Assembly (NCBI GenBank): GCA_002205125.1
Contig: NIOE01000007.1
Span: forward strand, 62,001-126,000
Origin: Roseateles noduli
GTDB lineage: Bacteria > Pseudomonadota > Gammaproteobacteria > Burkholderiales > Burkholderiaceae_C
DNA length: 64,000 bases
Reading direction: 5' to 3'
The notes beneath the pieces were generated by a model that saw only the letters and a list, made by a program, of their open reading frames with translations, made no database searches and was not told where the DNA came from. The first letter of the stretch is position 1; every line of letters begins with the position of its first letter. The position numbers were made by a program, and so were the translations under genes. Positions 17,679-25,975 of the stretch are shown here, piece after piece.

Positions 17679-18844
17679 CAGGCGAACTCGGTCTCGCCCG
17701 CGGCGCGCAGCACGCGGTTGCGCCCGCGCGCCTTGGCCGCGTACATCGCCGCGTCAGCCCGCGACAGCGCGCCACGGCCGTTGGCGTCGCCCGGGCGCAT
17801 CGTGGCCACGCCGAAGCTTGCGCTGATCGGCCAGAGCTTGTCGCCCCAGGCCAGCGGCTGCTTCTGCAGCAGGTCCCGCAGCCGTTCCGCGACCAGCATC
17901 GCGCCGTCGAGCTCGGTGTCGGGCAGCAGCACCGCGAATTCCTCGCCGCCGAGGCGGCCGATGCAATCCGCATCGCGCAGCGTCTCGCCGAGCACGGCCG
18001 ACAGATGCTGCAGCGCGGCGTCGCCGCCGGCATGGCCCAGCTCGTCGTTGATGCGCTTGAAGTGGTCGACGTCCAGCATCAGCACGGCGTTGCGCCGGCC
18101 GCGATCGGTGCGGGCCTGCATGCGGGCCAGGTGCTCCTCCAGCGCGCGGCGGTTGAGCAGTCCGGTCAGCGCATCGCGACGCATCAGGTGGCGCACCCGC
18201 GCGATCAGGCGCTGGATGACGAGCGCGATCAGCCCCGTCGCCAGGGTCACGTCGACGACCAGGATCAGCATGACCAGCGGTGCGTTGACGCCCGGCCCCG
18301 TCAGCACGTAGGCCGGCGGCAGCCAGCCGAGCAGGGTGAGCGAGCGCCAGAAGCAGACGGTGGCGAACACGACGTAGGGCAGGACCAGGACGGCGGTGAG
18401 CGCGATGCGGAAGCCCGCGCCGACGGCCACGTCGCGGGCCGCCATCAGCGCCAGCACGCCGACGGCGATGTTGGAGAAGGCGCGCGCGCGGAAGGGCTCC
18501 GGATCGCCGGCCGTGCAGGCGACCGCCACGACGCCGAGCAGGACGATGGCGACGATGTCGCGGGCGTTGTCGCGGTCCCGGGTGAGGGCGCGGGCGCCCG
18601 CGGTGAGGAAGCCGGCGGCGGCCAGGTCCAGCGGCAGCCCGATCAGCCGCTCCATCGAGTCTGGCAGCGCGGGCCACCAGCTCAGCGCGAGCAGGCCGTG
18701 ATGGGCGGAGATCCGCCGTGACGCGCGCGGCGCGATGCGCAGCACCTCGCCGAGCGCGAGCCAGACGACACACGCGACGGCGTCGATCACGGCGATCACC
18801 ATCAGCAGCGTGGCGGCGTCGAGCGGCGGCATGCGGACCATCAT
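17678..18844 (-). CDS. Membrane diguanylate cyclase (GGDEF), paralogue of the downstream gene
   Basis: 388 residues from the ATG at 18844 (alternatives: ATG 18841, ATG 18832, TTG 18868). About seven membrane helices precede a GGDEF domain with RRDALTGLLNRR, DVDHFKRINDELGHAGGDA, an intact GGEEF and an RxxD site (RDAD) five residues earlier. Architecture and spacing match the downstream gene, so the pair arose by duplication. Both are predicted active and product-inhibited. The start region faces an SDR gene across about 32 bases, so the two divergent promoters must overlap. Confidence 0.9.
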   Translation of the reverse strand: MMVRMPPLDAATLLMVIAVIDAVACVVWLALGEVLRIAPRASRRISAHHGLLALSWWPALPDSMERLIGLPLDLAAAGFLTAGARALTRDRDNARDIVAIVLLGVVAVACTAGDPEPFRARAFSNIAVGVLALMAARDVAVGAGFRIALTAVLVLPYVVFATVCFWRSLTLLGWLPPAYVLTGPGVNAPLVMLILVVDVTLATGLIALVIQRLIARVRHLMRRDALTGLLNRRALEEHLARMQARTDRGRRNAVLMLDVDHFKRINDELGHAGGDAALQHLSAVLGETLRDADCIGRLGGEEFAVLLPDTELDGAMLVAERLRDLLQKQPLAWGDKLWPISASFGVATMRPGDANGRGALSRADAAMYAAKARGRNRVLRAAGETEFA

Positions 18845-18863
18845 CGCAAAGCGATGCCGGGGG

Positions 18864-18869
18864 CACAAT
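18864..18869 (+). promoter_or_regulatory. -10 element CACAAT of the SDR gene, 7 bases from ATG
   Basis: CACAAT is followed by 7 bases and the ATG at 18877 without a Shine-Dalgarno sequence, in the short divergent gap between the GGDEF gene and the SDR gene. Confidence 0.4.
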
Positions 18870-18876
18870 CGCGCGC

Positions 18877-19683
18877 ATGACGAATGGTGTCCCTGACTCC
18901 GAGGGGGCGGTGCCCGCCGCTTCCATCACGCCCATCACGCTGATCACCGGCGCCGGTCGCGGCATCGGCGCGGCGACGGCGTTGCTGCTGGCGGCGCGCG
19001 GTCACGATCTTGCCCTCAATTACCGGCAGGACGCGGAGGCCGCCGAGTCCATCGCCGGGCGCGTGCGCGCGATGGGGCGTCGGGCGACGACCATCCGCGC
19101 CGACGTTGCCGATCCCGCGCAGGTCGCGGCGATGTTCGCGGAGATCGACGCGCGGCTCGGCCGTCTCACCGGACTGGTGAACAACGCCGGCATGGTGGCC
19201 CGCAAGGCCTCGCTGGTGGACCTCACACCCGAGCGGCTCCGACGCGTCTTCGAGGTCAACGTCTTCGGGCTGATCTACTGCACGCAGCAGGCTGCGGCCC
19301 GGATGAGCACCGCGCAGGGCGGACGCGGCGGCGCGATCGTCAACCTGTCGTCGCGCGCGGCGCAGCGCGGCTCGCCGAACCTCTACTCCGACTACGCCGC
19401 CAGCAAGGGCGCCGTGGACACGCTGACGCTGAGCCTGGGGCATGAGCTCATCGCGCAGGGCATCCGGGTCAACGGCGTGCGACCCGGGGTGATAGAGACC
19501 GACATCCATGCCGACAGCCTCCCCGCGGAAACGCTCCCCGCGTTGCTGGCGGAGGCGGCAAAGGGCATTCCCATCGGCCGGCTCGGCCGCGCGGAGGAGA
19601 TCGCCGAAGCGATCGCGTGGCTGATGTCCGATGCGGCCAGCTTCACCGTGGGCGCCACGCTGGACGTGGACGGCGGGCGCTGA
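18877..19683 (+). CDS. Short-chain dehydrogenase/reductase
   Basis: 268 residues. Classical SDR landmarks: TGAGRGIG (cofactor loop, about residues 24-31), NNAG (about 104), the catalytic Ser in VNLSSRAA, YAASK with catalytic Tyr/Lys, and the ending GATLDVDGG. The ALNYR after strand 2 lacks an acidic residue at the usual NAD-selecting position and has Arg nearby, which favours NADP(H). This is the FabG/glucose-dehydrogenase-like group; the substrate is unknown. It is convergent with the RlpA gene (4-base gap). The ATG at 18877 fits the -10 box; longer in-frame starts would overlap the divergent gene. Confidence 0.9.
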   Translation: MTNGVPDSEGAVPAASITPITLITGAGRGIGAATALLLAARGHDLALNYRQDAEAAESIAGRVRAMGRRATTIRADVADPAQVAAMFAEIDARLGRLTGLVNNAGMVARKASLVDLTPERLRRVFEVNVFGLIYCTQQAAARMSTAQGGRGGAIVNLSSRAAQRGSPNLYSDYAASKGAVDTLTLSLGHELIAQGIRVNGVRPGVIETDIHADSLPAETLPALLAEAAKGIPIGRLGRAEEIAEAIAWLMSDAASFTVGATLDVDGGR

Positions 19684-19687
19684 GACC

Positions 19688-20902
19688 TCAGCGCCGTTCG
19701 ACCAGGATGGGCGTCAGGGCCATCGACGAGCGGACGCGGTCCGCGGCGGCCCGGGCGTCCTCGCGGCTCGCGAACGGGCCGGCCTGCAGGCGATGCAGGT
19801 TCTTGTCCTTGAAGATCGTCAGCATCGGCGCCAGCTCTTCCATGCCGCGGGTGAAGCGTTCGCGCAGTTGCTCGGCGCCTTCCATGCGCGAGAACGCGCC
19901 GAACTGCAGCCAGTAGCCCTGCGCGGCGGCGGTGATCTTCAGCGCGGGCACCGGCGCTTGCGAATCGGTCGCGGCGATCGCACCCGCGGTGGCGGCTGCC
20001 ATCGCGTCGGCCTTCGTCTGGCCGGACGGCGGCAGATCGCTGCCCGGAGGCAGCGCGGTGATGGGAATCGGCGTCATGCCGGCGTCGGGGTTCGCCGAGG
20101 AGGTCGACGGCGTCGCGGGCCGTTCCGCCTTGGCCACCGGCGGGATCACCGGCGTCGGCAGCGGCACTTGCGCGGGCACCGGCGTGACGGGCGGGCGCAA
20201 CTGCGCGGTCGTGGTCAGGTCGGGCGCGCCGCTGGGCGTGGCTGCCGCGTAGACCGGCGTGTCCGGCGCGACCTTCGGGTCGGGCGACAGCGTGTCGCGG
20301 TCCCGCGTCCACGCGCCGGTGCGGATGTCCTCGTAGGTGATGCGCTCGATCTCGACCGGCGCCACGCCGTTGAGCACGTCCAGCTTGAGCGCGGCGGTGT
20401 AGCTCAGGTCGATGATGCGTCCCTTGTGGAACGGACCGCGGTCGTTGATGCGCACGATGATCTCGCGGCCGTTCTTCGGGTTGCGCACGCGGGCGTAGCT
20501 CGGGATGGGGATGGTCGCGTGCGCGGCCGTCATCGCGTACATGTTGTAGATCTCGCCGCTGGACGTCGGCTTGCCGTGGAATTTGCGGCCGTACCAGGAG
20601 GCCAGGCCCTTCTGCACCAGCGGCTTGTCCTCGGCGATCGGCTCGTAGCGTTCGCCGAGCACTTCATACGGCTTGTTGGGACCGCCCTTGCGGATGGATT
20701 CCAGCTTGGGCACCGCGTCGGGCACCTTCTTGAGGTCGGGCGGGATGACGGCGTCGGGGCCGTCGCGGTCCGGCCAGGAGGAGACCTTGGGGCCGCCGGA
20801 GGAGGATCGGTTGGAGGAGGGGCCAGGGCTGGCGCAGGCGGCCAGGATCAGGGCACACGTCAGGACGGTCAGGCGCTGACCGGCGGGGCGGGCTTCAAAC
20901 AT
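19688..20902 (-). CDS. rlpA: RlpA-like septal lytic transglycosylase lipoprotein
   Basis: 404 residues. The N-terminus has a lipoprotein signal with a lipobox (LAAC, Cys about residue 22), so the protein is anchored to the outer membrane. A double-psi beta-barrel RlpA domain follows (about 100-195: GLASWYGRKFHGKPTSSGE, INDRGPFHKGRIIDLS), then a long Pro/Ala-rich linker and a C-terminal SPOR domain (about 325-404, starting YWLQFGAFS) that binds denuded septal glycan. RlpA-type proteins cleave glycan strands lacking stem peptides during daughter-cell separation. The ATG is preceded by a -10 hexamer at 7 bases. Confidence 0.92.
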   Translation of the reverse strand: MFEARPAGQRLTVLTCALILAACASPGPSSNRSSSGGPKVSSWPDRDGPDAVIPPDLKKVPDAVPKLESIRKGGPNKPYEVLGERYEPIAEDKPLVQKGLASWYGRKFHGKPTSSGEIYNMYAMTAAHATIPIPSYARVRNPKNGREIIVRINDRGPFHKGRIIDLSYTAALKLDVLNGVAPVEIERITYEDIRTGAWTRDRDTLSPDPKVAPDTPVYAAATPSGAPDLTTTAQLRPPVTPVPAQVPLPTPVIPPVAKAERPATPSTSSANPDAGMTPIPITALPPGSDLPPSGQTKADAMAAATAGAIAATDSQAPVPALKITAAAQGYWLQFGAFSRMEGAEQLRERFTRGMEELAPMLTIFKDKNLHRLQAGPFASREDARAAADRVRSSMALTPILVERR

Positions 20903-20909
20903 GGCCGCA

Positions 20910-20915
20910 ACCCTA
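20910..20915 (-). promoter_or_regulatory. -10 element TAGGGT of rlpA, 7 bases from ATG
   Basis: On the minus strand GCTAGGGT is followed by TGCGGCC and the ATG; no Shine-Dalgarno sequence. A leaderless transcript is predicted. Confidence 0.4.
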
Positions 20916-21001
20916 GCAATGCGGCGCGGATTTGCCAAGGTTATGCTGCGCGCTCGCTTCTTCCCTTTCATGATCGTTTCGATCGTTACGTCCGCACCGT
21001 C

Positions 21002-21700
21002 ATGAGCACCTACATCTTCTCCCCAGCGCCGCAGGCCGCCGTGGCCGTGCGCGGCACCGACGCGCGTTACGCCGTCAGCCGCATCTTCTGCGTCGGCCGC
21101 AACTACGCCGCCCACGCCCGCGAGATGGGCAGCGACCCGGATCGCGAGCCGCCGTTCTACTTCACCAAGCCGGCCAGCGCGCTGGCGCCGTCGGGCGGCA
21201 CCATCCCCTACGCGCCGGGCACGAAGAACCTGCACTATGAGATGGAGCTGGTCGTGGCGATCGGCAAGCCGGTGTTCAAGGCGACGCCCGAGCAGGCCGG
21301 CGATGCGGTCTGGGGCTACGCCGCCGGACTGGACATGACGCGCCGCGACCTGCAGAACGAGGCCAAGGCCATCGGCCGGCCGTGGGATCTGGGCAAGGGC
21401 TTCGAGCACTCGGCGGTGATCACCGAGCTGGTGCCGCGTTCGGAGCAGGGCGACCTGACGAAGGGCGCGATCACGCTGTCGGTGAACGGCGTGGAGAAGC
21501 AGCGCGGCGACCTGTCGGACATGATCTGGAGCATTCCGGAGCTGGTGGCCAACCTGTCGCAGTTCTATCACCTGGAGCCGGGCGACCTGATCTACACGGG
21601 CACGCCGGAAGGTGTCGGTCCGGTGAAGCCGGGCGACAAGATCACCGGTGTGATCGAGGGCTTCGGCGACCTGTCGATCACGATCGGCGAGGCCGAGTAA
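21002..21700 (+). CDS. Fumarylacetoacetate hydrolase-family protein
   Basis: 232 residues. The FAH fold is recognised from RIFCVGRNYAAHAREMG, PPFYFTKPASAL, the metal-binding HYEMELVVAIG, GYAAGLDMTRRDLQ and the ending YTGTPEGVGPVKPGD. This close set matches fumarylpyruvate hydrolase and acylpyruvase-type members, which split acylpyruvates or decarboxylate oxaloacetate. The Mg ligands are the two Glu in HYEMELV and the Asp in LDMTRRD. The exact substrate is open: no gentisate-pathway gene is present. It is followed by nadC after 36 bases and probably shares its transcript. Confidence 0.9.
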   Translation: MSTYIFSPAPQAAVAVRGTDARYAVSRIFCVGRNYAAHAREMGSDPDREPPFYFTKPASALAPSGGTIPYAPGTKNLHYEMELVVAIGKPVFKATPEQAGDAVWGYAAGLDMTRRDLQNEAKAIGRPWDLGKGFEHSAVITELVPRSEQGDLTKGAITLSVNGVEKQRGDLSDMIWSIPELVANLSQFYHLEPGDLIYTGTPEGVGPVKPGDKITGVIEGFGDLSITIGEAE

Positions 21701-21736
21701 ACCGGCGCCGCGAGCGCGAGGCAGAGAACCGAGACG

Positions 21737-22597
21737 ATGTTCGACCACAACGAGACCCTGGACGAGGCCCGCGCGCGCAACATCCGCGATGCGCTGTTCG
21801 AGGACATCGGCGTCAGCGACTGGACCGCGCGGCTGGTGCCGGCGGGCCGGCGCGTGACGGCGCATGTCCGCGTGCGCGAAGCGGCGGTGCTGTGCGGGCG
21901 CGACTGGTTCGAGGGCGTGTTCCTCGCGCTGGACGGGTCGTCGCGGATCGAGTGGTCGTATGAAGAGGGCGCCGACATGGCACCCGACACGGTGGTCTGC
22001 CGCATCGAGGCCGAAGGCCGGTCGCTGCTCTCGGCCGAGCGGCCGGCGCTGAACTTCCTGCAGCTGCTGTCGGGCACGGCGACGACGACGCGCGCGCATG
22101 CGCGGGCGATCGAAGGCGCGAGTCCGAACCCGCGCGGTTGCGCGGTGCTGGACACCCGCAAGACGCTGCCGGGCCTGCGGCTGGCGCAGAAGTACGCGGT
22201 GCGCGTGGGCGGCGGGGCGAATCAACGCCTGGCCCTTTACGACGGGATCCTGATCAAGGAGAACCACATCGCCGCGGCCGGCGGTGTGACGCAGGCGCTG
22301 CAGCAGGCGCAGGCGCTGGAGGCCGGCGTGTCCATCCAGGTCGAGGTCGAGACCATCGAGCAACTGCGCGAGGCCTTGAAGGCCGGCGCGGTCAGCGTGC
22401 TGCTGGACAACTTCAGCGAGCCGATGATGCGCGAGGCGGTGGCGATCGCCGGGGGTCAGGCCTTGCTGGAAGTGTCCGGCGGCGTGGCCATCGACCAGCT
22501 GCGCTGGATCGCGGCGACGGGCGTCGACCGCATCTCGGTCGGGCGCCTGACCAAGGACGCGAAGGCGGTTGACTACTCGATGCGGGTCGACGGCTGA
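21737..22597 (+). CDS. nadC: Nicotinate-nucleotide diphosphorylase (carboxylating), quinolinate phosphoribosyltransferase
   Basis: 286 residues. Converts quinolinate and PRPP to nicotinate mononucleotide, CO2 and pyrophosphate, the third step of de novo NAD synthesis, in the cytoplasm. Signatures: ERPALNFLQLLSGTATTT, DTRKTLPGLRLAQKYAVRVGGG, the active-site lysine run DGILIKENH, QVEVETIEQLREAL and LEVSGGV. It has the standard length. NadA and NadB are not in the window. It ends 31 bases before a good intrinsic terminator, so it closes a two-gene unit with the FAH-family gene. Confidence 0.96.
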   Translation: MFDHNETLDEARARNIRDALFEDIGVSDWTARLVPAGRRVTAHVRVREAAVLCGRDWFEGVFLALDGSSRIEWSYEEGADMAPDTVVCRIEAEGRSLLSAERPALNFLQLLSGTATTTRAHARAIEGASPNPRGCAVLDTRKTLPGLRLAQKYAVRVGGGANQRLALYDGILIKENHIAAAGGVTQALQQAQALEAGVSIQVEVETIEQLREALKAGAVSVLLDNFSEPMMREAVAIAGGQALLEVSGGVAIDQLRWIAATGVDRISVGRLTKDAKAVDYSMRVDG

Positions 22598-22628
22598 CGC
22601 TGACTTCGATATCAGCGACTCCTGCAAT

Positions 22629-22661
22629 TCGGCGCCATATTCGGCGCCGAAGTTCTTTCTG
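22629..22661 (+). terminator. Intrinsic terminator of nadC
   Basis: TTCGGCGCC at 22629-22637 pairs perfectly with GGCGCCGAA at 22644-22652 (9 bp, 6-base loop), followed by the T-rich tail GTTCTTTCT. Confidence 0.75.
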
Positions 22662-22695
22662 ACACTGGCTGTCTTCCCAACCGAAGGAGACAGTA

Positions 22696-23472
22696 TTGAT
22701 TGAAGCTTGCAACGATGAACACGTGCCCAATTCGAATGCGGGCGCGCTCCGCGACATCCTGAGCCGCTGGCCGACCAGCATGGCGATGCTGGTGCTCAAT
22801 GAGGTCGAGTGCCGCCTGCGACTGATGGCCGAGCTTCGCGGCAAGCTCGACGTGGTGGGTGTCGATGAGGTCCACGAACTGCAGCCGCTCTTCGCGCACG
22901 GGTTGTGGATGTTCGGCCCGGAGTTCGAGTCGGCTGAATTCACGGCGAACGTCGGCATGACGCGAGTGATCCGGAAATTCCTCAAGGATCCGATGGCAGT
23001 CGGCTCCCGAAATCGTCCTGATTTCGTGGTTCTACCCGATAGCAGCATCGGGCTCTATGCCTGCCCGTCCTTTGGCGGCACGCATGAGGTCGACGGCATC
23101 AAGCATCTCGCGATCATTGAACTGAAGACAACCGGCACGGAGATCGGGGATACCGAGCGGTCGCAAGTGTTGAAGTACGTGAAGGAGCTTCGGAACCGCG
23201 GATGCTTCAAGGCGCACACGAAGATCGATTGCTATGTTCTCGGAGAAGACATCGAACGCGGGGAAGAGGAGGCCTGGAGTAGCGGGCCCCAGACCACTGT
23301 CACGCTGATGCGTTACGACACCCTTCTTGAGAGGGCGGAGAGTCGACTGCTGAATCTCTACGAGAAGATCAAGCACGCGCCATTCCTGATGGACCAGGCG
23401 GAACGGTCCGGAAGGGACCGGCGTCCTCGTCCGCCTGCGATGAACGAAATCGAAGCCCCGTGGCCGCATTGA
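22696..23472 (+). CDS. PD-(D/E)XK nuclease-like protein, resembling the Shedu (DUF4263) nuclease domain
   Basis: 258 residues from a TTG start with a good Shine-Dalgarno sequence (AAGGAGA, 5 bases upstream); a stop at 22660 in the same frame prevents a longer protein, and the next ATG is at residue 29. The order ELQPLFAHGLWMFGPEF (61-77), RNRPDFVVLPD (105-115), LAIIELKTTG (138-147) and SQVLKYVKEL (156-165) gives a plausible PD-(D/E)XK site: Asp109, Glu142, Lys144, Gln157. This order resembles the C-terminal domain of Shedu anti-phage proteins and of related ATPase-nuclease fusions. GC content is lower than in the flanks and the gene stands alone behind the nadC terminator, both signs of acquisition. 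Defence function is inferred. Confidence 0.65.
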   Translation: MIEACNDEHVPNSNAGALRDILSRWPTSMAMLVLNEVECRLRLMAELRGKLDVVGVDEVHELQPLFAHGLWMFGPEFESAEFTANVGMTRVIRKFLKDPMAVGSRNRPDFVVLPDSSIGLYACPSFGGTHEVDGIKHLAIIELKTTGTEIGDTERSQVLKYVKELRNRGCFKAHTKIDCYVLGEDIERGEEEAWSSGPQTTVTLMRYDTLLERAESRLLNLYEKIKHAPFLMDQAERSGRDRRPRPPAMNEIEAPWPH

Positions 23473-23482
23473 CGGCGAGGCA

Positions 23483-23499
23483 GGCACTGCGACAGTGCC
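23483..23499 (+). terminator. Hairpin after the nuclease-like gene, weak terminator candidate
   Basis: GGCACTG and CAGTGCC pair perfectly around CGA, and GGC/GCC outside extends the stem past a mismatch. No T-run follows, so termination is not assured. Confidence 0.35.
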
Positions 23500-23547
23500 C
23501 GCCACACCAAGCTTGTGCGCAACGGCGGTGCGCGGGTGCCGTTCTGG

Positions 23548-23559
23548 CTTGCATACAAG
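23548..23559. promoter_or_regulatory. GntR-type operator candidate CTTGCATACAAG
   Basis: CTTG-CATA-CAAG is a near-palindrome of the TTGNATACAA kind bound by FCD-type GntR regulators. It lies 63 bases before the GntR start, overlapping a TACAAG that could be a -10. Autoregulation and control of the downstream ABC operon would follow. Confidence 0.5.
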
Positions 23560-23621
23560 ACAGATGAGCCCGGGAAGGCAGGGTGGACCCGCACTGGCAC
23601 GGAAGCTGCAAAGCCCCGTGC

Positions 23622-24422
23622 ATGGGCATCACCGCCACCGACATCAGCCAACGCGTCATCGATGCCGTGCTCGCGCAGAAGCTGGCGCCGGGCACGCGCC
23701 TCGGCGAGCAGCAACTCGCGCTGCTCTTCGACTGCAGCCGCACCATCGTCCGTGAGGCGCTGACCCGCCTCGCCGCGCGCGGCATCGTCACCGTCAGCGC
23801 GCGTCGCGGCTGGTACCTGATCGCCCCCTCGCGCGACGAAGCCCGTGAAGCCTTCGAAGCGCGCCGCGTCATTGAGCTCGGCCTGCTGCGCGGCCGGCGC
23901 CCGCTCGACAAACCTGCGCTCACGCGCCTGAAGAAGCACCTCGCGCAGGAGAAGGCCGCCCTGCGCGGCGACGACGTCGGCGCGCGCAGCTTCCTGCTCG
24001 GCGACTTCCATGTCTGCCTGGCCGAGTGCCTCGGCAACAGCCTGCTCGCCGACACGCTGCGCGACTACACCGCGCGCACCACGCTGATCGCGATGCTCTA
24101 CCAGTCGTCGCACGACGCCGCGCAGTCCTGCCAGGAGCACGTCGCCATCGTTGCCGCGCTCGAACAGGGCGACGCCGTCCGCGCCGAGGCGCTGATGGCC
24201 GAACACCTCGCCAGCGTGCAGGCCGGACTGCAGCTGGAGACGCAGACCGACGACCCGCTGCATCACCTGCGCCTGGCGCTCTCGCCGTTGGCCTCGAGCA
24301 CCTCTGCCTCGTCTTCCGTCTCATCGACTTCCGCCTCGCCGGCGCGCCGCTCGCGCGCACGAACGGCCGCGGCCGACGTCTCCGATTCCGCCCCCGCCCC
24401 CTACCTAGGAGCCTTGTTATGA
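23622..24422 (+). CDS. GntR-family (FCD subgroup) transcriptional regulator
   Basis: 266 residues from ATG 23622; a GTG at 23583 is an alternative and would add 13. The winged-helix domain (about 5-70) contains GTRLGEQQLALLFDCSRTIVREAL, and the FCD ligand-binding domain (about 75-215) has FEARRVIELGLL, the metal-type FHVCLAECLGN and the EHVAIVAALEQGD helix. After it comes an atypical 45-residue Ser/Ala-rich tail with no family counterpart that I know. The stop overlaps the ATG of the ABC binding-protein gene (ATGA), so regulator and transporter are translationally coupled; the effector is probably the transported amino acid or a product of it. Confidence 0.9.
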   Translation: MGITATDISQRVIDAVLAQKLAPGTRLGEQQLALLFDCSRTIVREALTRLAARGIVTVSARRGWYLIAPSRDEAREAFEARRVIELGLLRGRRPLDKPALTRLKKHLAQEKAALRGDDVGARSFLLGDFHVCLAECLGNSLLADTLRDYTARTTLIAMLYQSSHDAAQSCQEHVAIVAALEQGDAVRAEALMAEHLASVQAGLQLETQTDDPLHHLRLALSPLASSTSASSSVSSTSASPARRSRARTAAADVSDSAPAPYLGALL

Positions 24423-25243
24423 GCCACGCCGTCCGTCCCTCCGTCCGCGCTGTCCTGCCGCGTCGCCTGCTGCTGGCGGCGGGCCTCGGTCTTGGCCTGG
24501 GCGTCCTCTCGCTGGGCGCGCAGGCCCAGACCGCGCTGGACACCATCACCAAGTCCAAGACCATCAAGATCGCGATCCCGACGGACTACCCGCCCTACGG
24601 CTTCGTCGGTCCCGACATGAAGCCGCAAGGCCTGGACGTCGCGATGGCCGAGCTGATCGCCGCCAAGCTCGGCGTGAAGGTCGAGCTGGTGCCGGTCACC
24701 AGCGCCAACCGCATTCCGTATCTGCAGACGAAGAAGGCCGACCTCGTCATCTCCACGCTCGGCAAGAACCCGGAGCGCGAGAAGGTCATCGCCTTCAGCT
24801 CGGCCTACGCGCCGTTCTATCAAGCCGTCTTCGCGCCCAAGAGTCTGGCGATCAAGAGCTTCGCCGACCTCGCCGGCAAGACCGTCGCGGTGACGCGCGG
24901 CGCGATGGAGGATCAGGAGCTCGCCAAGGTCGCGCCGACGACGCTGGAGTTCAAGCGCTTCGAGGACAACAACGCGACCATCGCCGCGTTCGCCGCCGGC
25001 CAGACGCAGGTGGTCGCCACCAGCGCCGCCGTCGCCGGCAACCTGATGCAGCGCCAGCCCGGCCTGAACATCGAATACAAGCTGCTGCTCAAGGACAGCC
25101 CGTGCTTCATCGGCGTGGCCAAGGGCGAGGACGCCCTGCTCGCGAAGGTCAACGCAATCGTCGCGGCCGCGAAGCAGGGTGGAGAACTCGAAGCGCTCTC
25201 CAAGAAGTGGCTGGGCCGCGGCGCGGGCGAGCTGCCGCTCTGA
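24419..25243 (+). CDS. Polar amino-acid ABC transporter, periplasmic binding protein
   Basis: 274 residues. A twin-arginine-like/Sec signal (PRRLLLAAGLGLGLG, cleavage near AQAQT) sends it to the periplasm. The SBP_bac_3 fold shows in KIAIPTDYPPYGFVGPDMKPQGLDV, DLVISTLGKNPEREKVIAFS, GKTVAVTRGAMEDQELAKV and the C-terminal KWLG. Family 3 proteins bind polar amino acids or opines; the specificity is not readable. AGGAG lies 8 bases upstream and the ATG overlaps the GntR stop. It is the first structural gene of a four-gene importer. Confidence 0.93.
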   Translation: MSHAVRPSVRAVLPRRLLLAAGLGLGLGVLSLGAQAQTALDTITKSKTIKIAIPTDYPPYGFVGPDMKPQGLDVAMAELIAAKLGVKVELVPVTSANRIPYLQTKKADLVISTLGKNPEREKVIAFSSAYAPFYQAVFAPKSLAIKSFADLAGKTVAVTRGAMEDQELAKVAPTTLEFKRFEDNNATIAAFAAGQTQVVATSAAVAGNLMQRQPGLNIEYKLLLKDSPCFIGVAKGEDALLAKVNAIVAAAKQGGELEALSKKWLGRGAGELPL

Positions 25244-25303
25244 GCGACGACCTCGCTGCACCTCGACATTGATCGCGTCTAGCAGGCACCCCGGGAGCCG
25301 CCC

Positions 25304-25975
25304 ATGATCGAGTTCGACTTCGGCGCCGTCCTCGCCGAATGGCCGCTGCTGCTGCGCGGCCTCGCGTGGACGGTCGGTCTCACGGCGATCGCCGTGCCGC
25401 TCGGCCTGCTGATCGCGACGCTGGGCGCGTGGGCCCGCGCCTGCGGGTCGACGGCGCTGCGGCGCGGCGTCGGCGTCTATGTCGAGCTGCTGCGCAACAC
25501 GCCCTTCATCGTGCAGCTGTTCTTCGTGTTCTTCGGCCTGCCGGCGCTGGGCGTGAAGCTGTCGCCGGAGGCCGCCTCGCTGATCGCGATGACGCTCAAC
25601 CTCGGTGCCTACGGCACCGAGATCCTGCGCGCCGGCATCCAGGCCGCACCCAAGGGCCAGTGGGAGGCGGCGCAAAGCCTGGCCCTCGGCCCGACGCAGG
25701 TCTTCACGCGCGTGATCCTGCCGCCCGCCTTCAAGCGCGTGTGGCCGGCGATGACCAGCCAGATCGTCATCGTGATGCTCGGCACGGCGGTGTGCGGCCA
25801 GATCTCCACGGAGGAACTGAGCTACGCCGCCAACCTCATCCACAGCCGCAACTTCCGCGCCTTCGAGGCGACCTTCGTTGCGCTGGCGATCTACCTGGCC
25901 CTGTCGCTGGTCACGCGGCGCCTGCTGCTCTGGGCGGGACCGAAGTGGTTCTTCGGCGGCGGGAGGCAGCCATGA
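25304..25975 (+). CDS. Polar amino-acid ABC transporter permease (first)
   Basis: 223 residues, about five membrane helices, His/Glu/Gln/Arg/opine permease family. The EAA loop that contacts the ATPase reads AAPKGQWEAAQSLALGPTQVF, close to the consensus. RNTPFIVQLFFVFFGLP is the other family signature. It starts MIEFDFG, after GGGAG; its stop overlaps the start of the second permease gene (ATGA). It forms a heterodimeric channel with that protein. Confidence 0.94.
   Translation: MIEFDFGAVLAEWPLLLRGLAWTVGLTAIAVPLGLLIATLGAWARACGSTALRRGVGVYVELLRNTPFIVQLFFVFFGLPALGVKLSPEAASLIAMTLNLGAYGTEILRAGIQAAPKGQWEAAQSLALGPTQVFTRVILPPAFKRVWPAMTSQIVIVMLGTAVCGQISTEELSYAANLIHSRNFRAFEATFVALAIYLALSLVTRRLLLWAGPKWFFGGGRQP

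Noticed and set aside
19688-22627. A 979-codon minus-strand frame running from RlpA through FAH and nadC
   Set aside because: Only the part from 20902 down is a real protein (lipobox, RlpA, SPOR). The extension is antisense to two well-identified genes.
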